64,000 nucleotides of DNA, from contig NZ_JBNYXQ010000001.1 of the NCBI RefSeq assembly GCF_051380735.1, forward strand, positions 186,001-250,000, given 5' to 3'. Numbering within the stretch: position 1 is the stretch's first letter; the number at the start of each line of letters is the position of its first letter. A program made the position numbers and the translations under genes. Under the pieces are notes generated by a model that was not told the DNA's origin, did not search any database, and saw only the letters and a list, made by a program, of their open reading frames with translations. Source of the DNA: Janthinobacterium sp051380735 (GTDB lineage Bacteria > Pseudomonadota > Gammaproteobacteria > Burkholderiales > Burkholderiaceae_D). Positions 43,596-52,845 of the stretch are shown here, one piece after another.

Positions 43596-44276
43596 GTCGG
43601 GCCACGGGCGCTCGTGCAGGTGTCGCGCGCGCTCTATCGGACACACCAGCGGCAAAAACTGCTGCTGACGCGCCGAATACGCCATCAGCGCGCCGCTGTC
43701 TATATCGAAATACCAGCCGTGTAGCTTCAACAGCCCCTGCTCCACCCGGCGTTTCAGCCACGGGTAGGTCAGCAGATTGTCGAGCGACTGCAGGATGCTG
43801 GCCAGTTCGCAGGCATGGCGCTGTTCGTGCGCCGAGCGGTGGCCCAGATCGCGCCGCACGCGCTGCGCCACCGGTTCGGCGATGCGCATCCACTGGCCCA
43901 CGAAATCGGTTTCCTGGCCTTGCGCACGCGGCTGCGGCTCCAGCAGCGCCCGAATACCGCCGCAGCGCGCATGCCCCAATACGATCACCCGCGCCACTTC
44001 CAGCTTGCAAACAGCGAACTCGATGCCCGAGCTGACGCCCGGCGGCGCCTCCGGCGTACATGGCGGCACCAGGTTGGCGATATTACGGATCACGAACATG
44101 TCGCCCGGGTCGCTGCCCGTCAGCAGCATCGGGTCGACCCGCGAATCGCAGCAGCCGATCAGCAAGGTCGACGGCCGCTGGCCGTCGCGCAGGCTGTCAT
44201 ACAGGGTTTGCGGCTCGCTGAAATACTGCTGCTGGAACAGGCTGAAGCCGTTGACGAATTTTTCCAGTTCTTCCAT
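43578..44276 (-). CDS. Beta-class carbonic anhydrase
   Basis: Zinc enzyme interconverting CO2 and bicarbonate, 232 residues. Zinc ligands and the catalytic dyad are visible: Cys42, Asp44, Arg46 in GCCDSRVD, and His102 and Cys105 in GHARCGGI. These match the beta-class pattern. Start at ATG 44276 (MEELEKFVNG). The gene lies 17 bases after narK2 on the same strand, inside the nar locus and ahead of narG, so it is probably co-transcribed with the nitrate transporters. Confidence 0.92.
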   Translation of the reverse strand: MEELEKFVNGFSLFQQQYFSEPQTLYDSLRDGQRPSTLLIGCCDSRVDPMLLTGSDPGDMFVIRNIANLVPPCTPEAPPGVSSGIEFAVCKLEVARVIVLGHARCGGIRALLEPQPRAQGQETDFVGQWMRIAEPVAQRVRRDLGHRSAHEQRHACELASILQSLDNLLTYPWLKRRVEQGLLKLHGWYFDIDSGALMAYSARQQQFLPLVCPIERARHLHERPWPDSTETQ

Positions 44277-44293
44277 GATGGTCTCGCTGGCCT

Positions 44294-45679
44294 TCAGCAG
44301 GGCATGGGCGCATTCTTGCGCGCATAGCACCACCAGGTGATTGCGATGCAACTGATGTAAAAACCGATAAAGCACCACAGCGCCGCGTCCGGACTGCCCG
44401 TCAAAGCGATCGACGTGCCATAGCTTTTCGGGATGAAGAAGGCACCATAGGCAGCCACGGCCGACGTGAAGCCCAGCACGGCCGCGCCTTCCTTGTTGGC
44501 ATCGACGATGGCCTGCTCCTGCACCGCCTTCGGCTTGCCGGCAGCAGCGCGCTGGTGCTCGGTCAGAAAGATCACGGGGATCATGCGGAAGGTCGAGGCA
44601 TTGCCGATGCCGGTGCCGGCAAACAGCACCATGAACATCCAGAAGAAGCCTGCAAAGTTGCCACCGGCACCGCCCTGCGGCATGAAGTACAGCACGCCCA
44701 GCACTGCGGCGATCATCAGCAAGAACGACCACAAGGTGACGCGCGCGCCGCCCAGCTTGTCGGAAATGACGCCACCGGCCACGCGCGACAAGGCGCCGAC
44801 CAGGGGGCCGAGAAACGCATAATCGAGCGGATTGACGTCCGGGAACTGGATCTTGATCAGCAGCGGAAAGGCCGCCGAATAACCGATGAAGGAACCGAAG
44901 GTGCCCGTGTACAGCCAGCACATCAGCCAGTTGTGCTTGCGCCTGAAGATTACGGCCTGTTCGGAAAACGAGGCCTTGGCCGAGGCCAGGTCATTCATGC
45001 CGAACCAGGCCAGCAAGGTAGACAACGCAATGAACGGAACCCAGACAAAGCCGGCGTTTTGCAACCACATCTGTTTCGTGGCGCCGGCCTTGGCCCACGT
45101 CAGGGACTCGCCGCCCCAGGCGCCGAAGACCGCCATGGTAATCACCAGCGGCACCACGAACTGCACCACCGACACGCCAAGGTTACCCAGGCCCGCATTC
45201 ATGCCCAGCGCGAAACCCTTGCTCGCCTTCGGGTAAAAGAAGCTGATATTGGCCATCGACGAAGCAAAATTGCCGCCGCCGAAGCCGCACAGCAGCGCCA
45301 GCACCAGCATGGTCGGGTAGCCGGTATTGACGTCCTGCACGGCAAAGCCGATGCCGATCGCCGGTATCAGCAGCGAACCGGTGGAAATCGCCGTCCAGCG
45401 GCGGCCACCGAAGATCGGCACCATGAACGAGTAAAAGATGCGCAAGGTGGCGCCGGACAGGCCGGGCAAGGCGGTCAGCCAGAACAGCTGGTTGTTACTG
45501 TAGGTGAAGCCGATATTGGGCAGGTTCACCACCACCACGCTCCACACCATCCACACGGCAAACGCCAGCAGCAGCGCGGGGATCGAGATCCACAAGTTGC
45601 GCCCGGCCGTGGCCTTGCCGGTCTGTTGCCAGAAGCTGGGTGTTTCAGGCTCCCAGGTATTGATCATGTATTTGCTCAT
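44294..45679 (-). CDS. narK2: Nitrate/nitrite transporter NarK2 type (MFS)
   Basis: 461-residue, 12-helix major facilitator of the nitrate/nitrite porter family. Signatures include NQLFWLTALPGLSGATLRIF and the loop motif FGGRRWTAIS in the first half and GVISDKLGGARVT in the second, plus GGNFASSMANISFFYPK, a nitrate signature. Longer N-terminus and Pro/Gly-rich loops are of the NarK2 (nitrite/nitrate antiporter) type. It begins 3 bases downstream of narK1, and the two form the two-gene version of the fused NarK of Paracoccus. Imports nitrate and exports nitrite. Confidence 0.94.
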   Translation of the reverse strand: MSKYMINTWEPETPSFWQQTGKATAGRNLWISIPALLLAFAVWMVWSVVVVNLPNIGFTYSNNQLFWLTALPGLSGATLRIFYSFMVPIFGGRRWTAISTGSLLIPAIGIGFAVQDVNTGYPTMLVLALLCGFGGGNFASSMANISFFYPKASKGFALGMNAGLGNLGVSVVQFVVPLVITMAVFGAWGGESLTWAKAGATKQMWLQNAGFVWVPFIALSTLLAWFGMNDLASAKASFSEQAVIFRRKHNWLMCWLYTGTFGSFIGYSAAFPLLIKIQFPDVNPLDYAFLGPLVGALSRVAGGVISDKLGGARVTLWSFLLMIAAVLGVLYFMPQGGAGGNFAGFFWMFMVLFAGTGIGNASTFRMIPVIFLTEHQRAAAGKPKAVQEQAIVDANKEGAAVLGFTSAVAAYGAFFIPKSYGTSIALTGSPDAALWCFIGFYISCIAITWWCYARKNAPMPC

Positions 45680-45682
45680 GGC

Positions 45683-46981
45683 TTACGCTCCAGCGAGTTG
45701 ATTGAGTGGTTGGGCAGGGGCCGCGCGTTGCGGCTTGAAAGAAAAATGCATCCAGACGAGGGACACGCAGACCGTGCCGTACAGCAGCATGAAGGCGCTC
45801 GAACGCACGCCGGTCAGGTCCACCAGGGCGCCGAACAGTACCGGCAGCACGAAACCACCGAGGCCACCGGCCAGGCCCACCACGCCGGAGACAGCACCGA
45901 TATTGTCGGAAAAGTCGTCGCCGATGAATTTGAAGACGGACGCCTTGCCCACCGCCATGGCGATGCCAACCACGAATAGCAGCACGGTAAACAGCACCGG
46001 CGACAGGCCGACATGAAAGGCCAGCGGGCCGGTGACCGTCTCGATCACCATCTGGGTTTGCGGATACGACAGCAGGAAGAAGCACACCCAGCACACCCAC
46101 ATCACGGCCCACGTGACTTTCGCCGCACCGTATTTGTCCGAAACCCAGCCGCCAAGCGCGCGCAGCACGCCACCGGGCAGCGAAAAGCAGGCCGCCAGCA
46201 GCGCCGCGTGTTTCAAATCAAAACCGTATTCGGCCACGTAGTATTTGGTCATCCACAGCGCCAGCGCCACATAGCCGCCGAACACCACCGAGTAGTACTG
46301 GCAGTAGCGCCACACGCGCGGATCTTTCAGCACTTTCATTTGCGCAGCAAAACTCTCGCCGGACGGCGCCAGGTGCGACTTGTCGGTAAAGGAAAACAGC
46401 CAGAAGATGATGGCCGTAGCCAGCATGGCCACCGCATACACCTTGGGCAGCATTTGCCAGCCGAAGGCGGCGACAATGCCGGGGGCGACAAACTTGGTCA
46501 GCGCCGAGCCCGAGTTCCCCGCGCCGAAAATGCCCATCGCCAGCCCGCGCCGCTCCTTTTCGTACCAGCGCGCCACATACGGCGTGCCGACCGAGAACGA
46601 GCCGCCGGCCAGGCCGACGAACATGCCCAGCACCAGGAAATGCCAGTAGGCTGTGGCGTAGGAAATGAGCCAGATCGGCACCACGCTGGCCAGCATCAGC
46701 AGGAAAAACACGCGCCGCCCGCCGTATTTGTCGGTCCAGATCCCCAGCGGCACGCGCACCAGGGAGCCGGTCAGCACCGGCATGGCAGCGAGCAGGCCGA
46801 ATTGCGTTTCGGTGAGGCCCAGGCTGGCCTTGATCGGGATGCCCAGCACGGCAAACATCATCCAGACCGCAAAGCAGATGGTGAAGGCGAAGGTACTGCT
46901 GACCAGCACGGACAGCTGCTTGCGCCGCACGCCGGGAATATTGATACTACTGTTATTGTTGGTGCCATCTAAGGTAGCCAC
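45683..46981 (-). CDS. narK1: Nitrate transporter NarK1 type (MFS)
   Basis: 432-residue, 12-helix nitrate/proton symporter-type member of the nitrate/nitrite porter family: FAVWMMFAVLGIPIKASLGL, the loop GIWTDKYGGRR in the first half, and the nitrate signature GGSFSVGTPYVARWYEKERRG. A GTG start at 46981 (preceded by GGAG) is chosen; the frame is open another 35 codons but that stretch is low-quality coding. First gene of the minus-strand nar series. Confidence 0.93.
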   Translation of the reverse strand: MATLDGTNNNSSINIPGVRRKQLSVLVSSTFAFTICFAVWMMFAVLGIPIKASLGLTETQFGLLAAMPVLTGSLVRVPLGIWTDKYGGRRVFFLLMLASVVPIWLISYATAYWHFLVLGMFVGLAGGSFSVGTPYVARWYEKERRGLAMGIFGAGNSGSALTKFVAPGIVAAFGWQMLPKVYAVAMLATAIIFWLFSFTDKSHLAPSGESFAAQMKVLKDPRVWRYCQYYSVVFGGYVALALWMTKYYVAEYGFDLKHAALLAACFSLPGGVLRALGGWVSDKYGAAKVTWAVMWVCWVCFFLLSYPQTQMVIETVTGPLAFHVGLSPVLFTVLLFVVGIAMAVGKASVFKFIGDDFSDNIGAVSGVVGLAGGLGGFVLPVLFGALVDLTGVRSSAFMLLYGTVCVSLVWMHFSFKPQRAAPAQPLNQLAGA

Positions 46982-47103
46982 GATGCTTCTCCATGAATGC
47001 ACTGGCCGTCTGGCCAGCCGTCCCGACCAGCTTACGTGGCAGCCGCCTGCGGCACTATCGGCCACAGGGTGATTTTGGCAAGGCAATCTGAATAGACGGG
47101 TCG

Positions 47104-47117
47104 GCAGAAGTGACTAG
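47104..47117. promoter_or_regulatory. AGTGACTAG motif upstream of narK1
   Basis: GCAGAAGTGACTAG lies about 125 bases upstream of the narK1 start. Its reverse complement matches the second narG-upstream copy (43143-43156) at 13 of 14 positions. Position in front of both nar transcription units suggests a shared regulatory element, but orientation relative to the gene differs between the two sites. Confidence 0.35.
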
Positions 47118-47194
47118 GCACCCTGACAAGGCAGGCGAGCAGGAAGAAGGAAGACAGGACGGGCGCGCAGAGCGTCACGTCCCGGGGAAAACAA

Positions 47195-48697
47195 TCAGGA
47201 CGACTGCATCGGCTGCTCGAAGCTCAGTTGTATGAACTCGGCCGGATGGCTCAGCGCCACGGCCACGCTGACGCGCAGGGTGCCCTGCACGATGCCGTCG
47301 GCCGTCATGGTGCTGCCCGTGCCGACCTCGACACGGAAGGCGTCGCCCGCGCTCGCGCCCAGCAAGGCGCCGTGTTGCCACTGCACGGTAAGGAAGGCAG
47401 TGATCGTGCTGCGCAGGGCGTCGTTGGGCATGAATGCATGGGCGGCCATGGCGGCCTTGATCGTTTTTTCGAGCATGATGGCGGTGCGCCGCACCGGGAC
47501 ATAGCGCCAGTCGCCGCTGTTGCCGTCCAGCGTGCGCGCTCCCCATATCAGCAAGCCGCCGCCTGCAAAGGTGCGGATGGCGTTGATGGCCTTGCCGTCC
47601 GGCGGCAGGTTCAGGCCTTCATGGTCCTGCTGCGAGATCTCTTCGGCCGCGGCGACGGCGCCGACAATGCCGGTATTGGCGGGCGCCTGCCACACGCCAT
47701 GCTGCGCGTCGGTACGCGCGTACACGCCAGCCATCGCGGGGCCCGGCGGCAGCTGGTTGGCCAGTGCCAGCAACAGCGCCGCCAGCCGGTAGTACAGGGG
47801 ACTGGCATCGATCAGCTTGCGGTGCGTATCGATGACCTGCGCCGCCCGGTTGTCCAGGTCCGCCGGCAGGCGGTGAGCGACACTCCTGAATAACAACGCG
47901 AGGGTCTCCGTGGCCGCTGGCGCCGCTGCGGGCGATTGCCCGGCCAGCGCGTGCAGCAACGCCTCGGACAGCAGCGCCAGCGCTGCATCGTCGAGGTTAT
48001 CCCAGGTAATGGTTGGTGGATCGACCAGATTGAAATGCAGCCACGGATAATAGGCGGCGCCAAAGCCCAGAAAACTGCCGTGCAGCGATGCGCGCAAGCC
48101 ATGGCGGCTGCCGGAAATGATATCGTCTTGCGGGTGCCTGGTGCGCGGCTGTCCACCACCGTACACATCGACCAGCACCATCCGGTCTCTCATCGCACCG
48201 CAATGATCGAGCAGTGCCTGCCACACCGCATAACATGCGTCACTGCTGTCCATCAGCGTGGCATCCGGCGCCACGATCAGGCTGACGCCGGCGACGTTTT
48301 CCAGGGCGACGAGTTGGTCAAGAAAATCTTCTTTCCGCTTGCCGCGCGCGATCGCATCCGCATGCGTGCCCGTCGACTGCACAAAGGCCGGGCCGCCGCC
48401 ATTGTCGAAGTAGGACTGCAGGCCGTGGTAGAGGAAAAAACGTGCCTGGTCGTTGTGTGTCGGCAGCAGCTCCAGCGTGCCTTGTTCGACGTGGAGCGAA
48501 AATTGCGGCGCATGCGGGCCACCGAACTGCTGCTCGAACTGCCTGATCGACCCGACCAGCACCGGACCGGCAGCCGTATGCTGGCCCGGCTTTTCCGTAT
48601 AACCGAGGAACAGCGTCATGCCGGTAGCAGCGCCCAAGAGCGAATCGGGCACGGTATCGTCTGCAACAACATATGCACCCGGCGTCTTCAATTGCAT
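47195..48697 (-). CDS. Orphan contractile-tail-sheath protein
   Basis: 500-residue protein of the phage tail sheath (FI-like) family. It starts MQLKTPGAYVVADDTVPDSL and has the glycine-rich sheath region (YFDNGGGPAFVQS, VYGGG). The strongly conserved C-terminal part includes FAGGGLLIWGARTL, WRYVPVRRTAIMLEKTI, AFMPNDALRSTITAFL and RVEVGTGSTMTADGIVQGTL. These are the sheath lock and handshake segments seen in phage, pyocin and extracellular contractile injection systems. No tube, baseplate, spike, ATPase or capsid gene flanks it; neighbours are nar and SirB2. It is intact and not obviously degraded. It may be a remnant of a tail-like particle or a retained single structural protein. Confidence 0.88.
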   Translation of the reverse strand: MQLKTPGAYVVADDTVPDSLLGAATGMTLFLGYTEKPGQHTAAGPVLVGSIRQFEQQFGGPHAPQFSLHVEQGTLELLPTHNDQARFFLYHGLQSYFDNGGGPAFVQSTGTHADAIARGKRKEDFLDQLVALENVAGVSLIVAPDATLMDSSDACYAVWQALLDHCGAMRDRMVLVDVYGGGQPRTRHPQDDIISGSRHGLRASLHGSFLGFGAAYYPWLHFNLVDPPTITWDNLDDAALALLSEALLHALAGQSPAAAPAATETLALLFRSVAHRLPADLDNRAAQVIDTHRKLIDASPLYYRLAALLLALANQLPPGPAMAGVYARTDAQHGVWQAPANTGIVGAVAAAEEISQQDHEGLNLPPDGKAINAIRTFAGGGLLIWGARTLDGNSGDWRYVPVRRTAIMLEKTIKAAMAAHAFMPNDALRSTITAFLTVQWQHGALLGASAGDAFRVEVGTGSTMTADGIVQGTLRVSVAVALSHPAEFIQLSFEQPMQSS

Positions 48698-48861
48698 CGC
48701 TGCTCCTGTGGCATTCGAAATGAAACGCCATTCTATGCCCGGCGCAGTTTTTTTTCACGATTTATTCAGCGTTTCAAACACTTCCAGCGCCCATGACATA
48801 TGGCCGCCCAGGACAATTCACGCTATGCTGGCCGCTCGTTCACCACCTTGAAAAACTGCAC

Positions 48862-49242
48862 ATGGATTATCTGGGTCTCAAGCATTTCCACATGGCTTGC
48901 GCCGCCGCCAGCGGCGCCCTGTTCCTGCTGCGCGGCGCATGGATGCTGCGCGCCTCGCCCGCGCTGCAGCAGCGCTGGGTGAAAATCGCGCCGCACCTGG
49001 TCGACACGGCCCTGCTGGCGAGCGCCATTACGCTGGCCGTGTGGAGCGGCCAGTCGCCGGGCAAGCATCCCTGGCTGATGGCCAAATTGTGCGCGCTGGT
49101 GGCGTACATCGTGCTGGGCACCATCGCCCTGAAACGCGGCAAGACCCTGGCCGTGCGCGCCACTGCGTTTGTGCTTGCCCTGCTGGTGTTTGCCTACATC
49201 GTGGCGGTTGCCGTGACGCGCCAGCCCTGGCCCTGGCCCTGA
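48862..49242 (+). CDS. SirB2 family membrane protein
   Basis: 126-residue inner-membrane protein with four hydrophobic helices: LKHFHMACAAASGALFLLR, VDTALLASAITLAVWS, LMAKLCALVAYIVLGTIAL and FVLALLVFAYIVAVAV. The spacing and the His in the first helix are typical of SirB2/YchQ-type proteins. Function is not established; the Salmonella name came from an invasion regulatory screen. It ends WPWP. Stands alone on the plus strand next to the sheath gene. Confidence 0.85.
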   Translation: MDYLGLKHFHMACAAASGALFLLRGAWMLRASPALQQRWVKIAPHLVDTALLASAITLAVWSGQSPGKHPWLMAKLCALVAYIVLGTIALKRGKTLAVRATAFVLALLVFAYIVAVAVTRQPWPWP

Positions 49243-49339
49243 CCCTTCTAACGAGCGGCGTAAGCAATCCGGCAATGATACTATTTTGAACATCAACTGC
49301 CGGCCATCCCGGTCCTGCAACCACCTCTGAAAGGCCATC

Positions 49340-49855
49340 ATGCTTTTGTCCGAACTGCTGACCCGAATGACCTGCGGCGATATGGAGGGCGAAGAACTCG
49401 ACGACGCCGTCGCCGCCATCACCAATGCGCCATCGAATCCCCAGGAGGAATGGGTGGACAGCGATGCGCAGGCCTACGCGCTGGAGCTTATCAACCAGCT
49501 CGGCGGCTTTATCGCCAGCAGCGACAAGATCGACGAACTGCATGAGCAGATCCAGGAAATGTTCGACGAATTTCCCGATTTTCCGTACGCGCTGCTGGAG
49601 GACCGGGAACGTGGCGTGCTGCCCTACTATGAGTGGCTCGACGACGAACTGGCCAAGCGCGCCGTGGACGAAGGCGGCTACGACCTGATCCAGATCGAAG
49701 GCTCAGGCACCGACAACATGGATGCGCTGATCGTGTACCGCCGCGACACCGCCGACATCATCCAGGCGGCCGCCCTGATGGGCGTGACGATACAGCGGCC
49801 GCTGACGTATTTTCGCGCGGTGCTGGCACAGGTAGAGGCAAACAAGAGCCGGTGA
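49340..49855 (+). CDS. Hypothetical acidic protein, 171 aa
   Basis: Strongly acidic soluble protein (MLLSELLTRMTCGDMEGEEL, DEFPDFPYALLEDRERG). Mixed helix and strand; no signal peptide. The C-terminal half (DNMDALIVYRRDTADIIQAA) is reminiscent of small DUF6630-like proteins, but the assignment is weak. AAGG lies about 8 bases before the ATG. Function unknown. Confidence 0.65.
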   Translation: MLLSELLTRMTCGDMEGEELDDAVAAITNAPSNPQEEWVDSDAQAYALELINQLGGFIASSDKIDELHEQIQEMFDEFPDFPYALLEDRERGVLPYYEWLDDELAKRAVDEGGYDLIQIEGSGTDNMDALIVYRRDTADIIQAAALMGVTIQRPLTYFRAVLAQVEANKSR

Positions 49856-49989
49856 AGCCGGGCCGTTTTTGACATGGTCGGAGGCAACAGGCATTGAAGA
49901 ACTTGCTTAAGTAACATGCTTGCGCTTACACTTTAACCCGCAGCCATGGCCAATCCGTGCGCAGGCCTGCATCGACTGCCAAGGTACCC

Positions 49990-52293
49990 GTGCCGCCCAT
50001 ACTCAAGCCTCATACACGCCTGCTGGCTTGCCTGCTGCTGGCCGCGGCCGCCACCTGTGAAGCCAGCGTGCCAGCGGTCAGCGTCCTGCCCGCACTGGTC
50101 GCTGCCGGCGTGCCGCCGCAGCTCGACGGCGACTTGAATGACGACGCCTGGCGCGCTGCGCCCGTATATGACACGTTTTACGAATACCTGCCCGAAAACG
50201 GCAGGCCCGCGCCACCGCAGCTGCGCACCACGGTGCAGCTGCTGGTGGTCGACGGCGCGCTGGTGTTCGGCATCCGCGCCTGGGACGACGCACCGCACCG
50301 GCGCCAGGGCGCGCTGGCGCGGCGCGACAAGGTCGGCCTTGACCAGGACTTTATCGGCATCTGGCTCGACCCCACCGGCCACGGCCGCGCGGCGCAGTTC
50401 GTGCGCATCAATACGGCTGGCGTGATCAGCGACGGCATGTACCGCGCCGACGAAGACCTGTCCGACCTGGGGCCGGACTTTCCGATCGACGCCGCCGTCA
50501 AGCTGCTCGACGACGGCTACAGCATGGAAGTGCGCTGGCCCCTGTCCAACCTGCGCTTCCCCTACCAAGGCGGCAAGACCTGGCGCGCCATGGTCGAGCG
50601 CAGCGTGCCGCATGCAGGCGGCCTGCTGCTGACCAGTACACCGCTCACCAGCGACGCCCTGAGCCATATCGCCGCGCTGCAGGATATAGCCGGCATGGGC
50701 GCCACGGTGGCCGGCGTGCGCGACCGCGCGTTTCTGGAACTCAAGCCCGAAGTGACCCTGCGCGCCACCCGCGACGACGACGCGGATGGCCGGCGCCGCG
50801 CCAACCGCGCCAGCCTGGGCCTGGAGGTGAACGCCCGCCCGCGCGCTGACTGGGTCTTCAATGGCATGCTCAATCCCGATTACTCGCAGGTGGAAATCGA
50901 CGAACCGACGTCGTCGGGCGCCAGCCGGATTGCCCTCAGCCTGCCGGAAAAACGCGGATTTTTCCTGGAAAGCGCCGACGTGCTGGGCCTGCCGCTGGCG
51001 GCCTTTTATTCGCGCACGGTGGCCGACCCGGAATGGGGCTTGCGCGCCACCTGGCGCGCCGCGCAGCAGGATGCGACGGCCATGAGCTTGCGCGACCAGC
51101 CCGGCGGCGTGGTGCTGCGCGGCGGCCCGTATGAAACAGCATCGCACGACCAGACCACGCGCACCCTGGCCAGCCTGGTGCGCGGGCGCTGGCATGGAGA
51201 TGGTGTGTTGCTGGGCGCTTTCGCCTCGCAGCGCAGGTACAGTCACGATAATGGCCGCGCCGGCGCCAACACGGTGTTCGGCCTTGACGGCCAGTGGCGC
51301 GGCGACGGCCAGCAGGCGGCCTGGCTGCTGATGCAGTCGAACAGCAATGTCGCACTGGCCGATGAGGCAAGGCCCGCCCAGCGCACTACCACCCGGCGCG
51401 GCCTTTATGGCTGGGGCAAATACACGCACATCAGCGACGCCTGGTGGAACGACGCGGCCTTTGAGGCCAGCAGCGGCGGCTTTGTCAACGACAACGGCTT
51501 CGTGCCGCAAACGGGCGTGCTCAAGTTTGATATCAACCTGAACCGCCGCCTGGGGGCCATGCGCCCGGCGTGGAACGGCCTGGCACTGGACCTGTACGAG
51601 ACCGAAGCCCACCTGGGCCTGCACGAGATTCGCACCGTCGGCGACAGCGTTTCCGGCCAGGCCGGTGGCCAGGTCGTCGAGCGCAAACTGCAGCCCGGCG
51701 TGTGGTTCCGTGGCCCGCGCCAGCTCAATTTCTGGGCCAACCTGGGCTTCGACCAGCAGCGCGCCAACCGCCTGGGCCAGCTGCACGATACGCCTGCCGT
51801 GCACTTCGGCTTCGAATCGTCGCCCCTGCCCTGGCTGCCCAAACTGAATGCGGAAGTGACGCTGGGCCGCCAGCTCGACGTCGACGCCGACCGGGTCGGC
51901 CGTGGCGGCAACGTCACGCTGGATCTGGGCTGGCGCCGCGCCTTGCCCAACGGCTGGGCGCTGGAACTGGACCAGCGCTGGAACCGCGCCTGGGTACAAG
52001 GCACGCTGGGCCAGCCCGCTTTTACCGACACCGGCTGGCGCGTGCTGGCCATGCTGCACTTCACCCCGGCCGATTCGCTGCGCCTGCTGGCGCAAAACAC
52101 GGCCGGCGAGCGGCGCGACGATGGCGTGAGCACACTGGAACCGTGGGCCGAAAAGCAGCTGCACCGCTCGCTGCTGTACCGCCACCTGTGGCGCCACGGG
52201 CGCTCGATGTCGGTCGGCTACTCGCGCGACCGGACCCGCGCGCCACAAGTTACCAACCAGGCGCTGACTGTCAAATTTCAATGGGAAGTATGA
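49990..52293 (+). CDS. DUF5916/carbohydrate-binding-like outer-membrane protein
   Basis: 767-residue exported protein. Signal peptide (LLACLLLAAAATCEAS), then a CBM9-like/DOMON-type domain of about 180 residues (PPQLDGDLNDDAWRAAPVYD, FGIRAWDD, FIGIWLDPTGHGR), then a long series of amphipathic strands as in the DUF5916 barrel domain (FNGMLNPDYSQVEIDEPTSS, LPEKRGFFLESADV), ending KFQWEV with aromatic strands. The family occurs in environmental Proteobacteria and Bacteroidetes and is of unknown role, perhaps polymer or oligosaccharide passage. GTG 49990 is chosen for its AAGG and signal peptide; a GTG at 49957 is in frame upstream. Confidence 0.8.
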   Translation: MPPILKPHTRLLACLLLAAAATCEASVPAVSVLPALVAAGVPPQLDGDLNDDAWRAAPVYDTFYEYLPENGRPAPPQLRTTVQLLVVDGALVFGIRAWDDAPHRRQGALARRDKVGLDQDFIGIWLDPTGHGRAAQFVRINTAGVISDGMYRADEDLSDLGPDFPIDAAVKLLDDGYSMEVRWPLSNLRFPYQGGKTWRAMVERSVPHAGGLLLTSTPLTSDALSHIAALQDIAGMGATVAGVRDRAFLELKPEVTLRATRDDDADGRRRANRASLGLEVNARPRADWVFNGMLNPDYSQVEIDEPTSSGASRIALSLPEKRGFFLESADVLGLPLAAFYSRTVADPEWGLRATWRAAQQDATAMSLRDQPGGVVLRGGPYETASHDQTTRTLASLVRGRWHGDGVLLGAFASQRRYSHDNGRAGANTVFGLDGQWRGDGQQAAWLLMQSNSNVALADEARPAQRTTTRRGLYGWGKYTHISDAWWNDAAFEASSGGFVNDNGFVPQTGVLKFDINLNRRLGAMRPAWNGLALDLYETEAHLGLHEIRTVGDSVSGQAGGQVVERKLQPGVWFRGPRQLNFWANLGFDQQRANRLGQLHDTPAVHFGFESSPLPWLPKLNAEVTLGRQLDVDADRVGRGGNVTLDLGWRRALPNGWALELDQRWNRAWVQGTLGQPAFTDTGWRVLAMLHFTPADSLRLLAQNTAGERRDDGVSTLEPWAEKQLHRSLLYRHLWRHGRSMSVGYSRDRTRAPQVTNQALTVKFQWEV

Positions 52294-52332
52294 TAGCGCG
52301 TTGCACTTTGATTCCAGCGCGAGGCAGAACCG

Positions 52333-52737
52333 ATGACAACTGAGCATTTCCCTTGCAAGCCCTGGGTGTCGTTTTCCATCGTTTTCGCAACGCTGGGCGC
52401 GCTACTCATGCTGATTATCATGACTTACTACAAAGAACAACTGCCCTCGGATATCCGGCTGTTCAACGAAACCGGCGTGGAGCTGCAGGATATTGAAGTC
52501 AACGGCAAGAACTATGGCACGCTGGCGGCAGGCGCGTTCACCATGTATCAAAGCCATGCAATGGCCTATCGATACGCCAACGTGAAACTGCAAATGCTCG
52601 GCAAGGAGGTTCACATGGACCCCGACTGCTATAGCGGAGAAACCCTGCTGGGCAAAGGACGATTTACCTACAAAATTCAAAAAATGGCGGGTCCTGAAAT
52701 GGCGGTTGATGTCCAGGCGGTAAAAGATCCGGATTGA
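52333..52737 (+). CDS. Hypothetical single-pass membrane protein, 134 aa
   Basis: One N-terminal helix (SFSIVFATLGALLMLIIMTYY, about 13-33) followed by a periplasmic beta-rich domain (DIRLFNETGVELQDIEVNGK, RFTYKIQKMAGPEMAVDV) with a single Cys. Family not recognised. It starts 39 bases after the DUF5916 gene on the same strand and may be co-transcribed. Low-complexity features absent; translation is clean. Confidence 0.65.
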   Translation: MTTEHFPCKPWVSFSIVFATLGALLMLIIMTYYKEQLPSDIRLFNETGVELQDIEVNGKNYGTLAAGAFTMYQSHAMAYRYANVKLQMLGKEVHMDPDCYSGETLLGKGRFTYKIQKMAGPEMAVDVQAVKDPD

Positions 52738-52845
52738 ACCGTCGCGAGCCTGGCCTGTGAAAGAACAGCGACAGCGAGCCCAAACAGCTATCCGGGGACC
52801 AGCCGGTCCCTGTCAGTTCTATCGCAGTTCCGGTATCATGCGGGG

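Noticed and set aside
47195..48697. Prophage or complete phage tail cluster around the sheath gene
   Set aside because: No other phage gene, integrase or attachment-site-like repeat was seen on either side; only the single sheath gene is reported.
49946..50137. Short frame starting at ATG 49946 ahead of the DUF5916 gene
   Set aside because: It lies in a different frame from the signal peptide and barrel and shows no family features.
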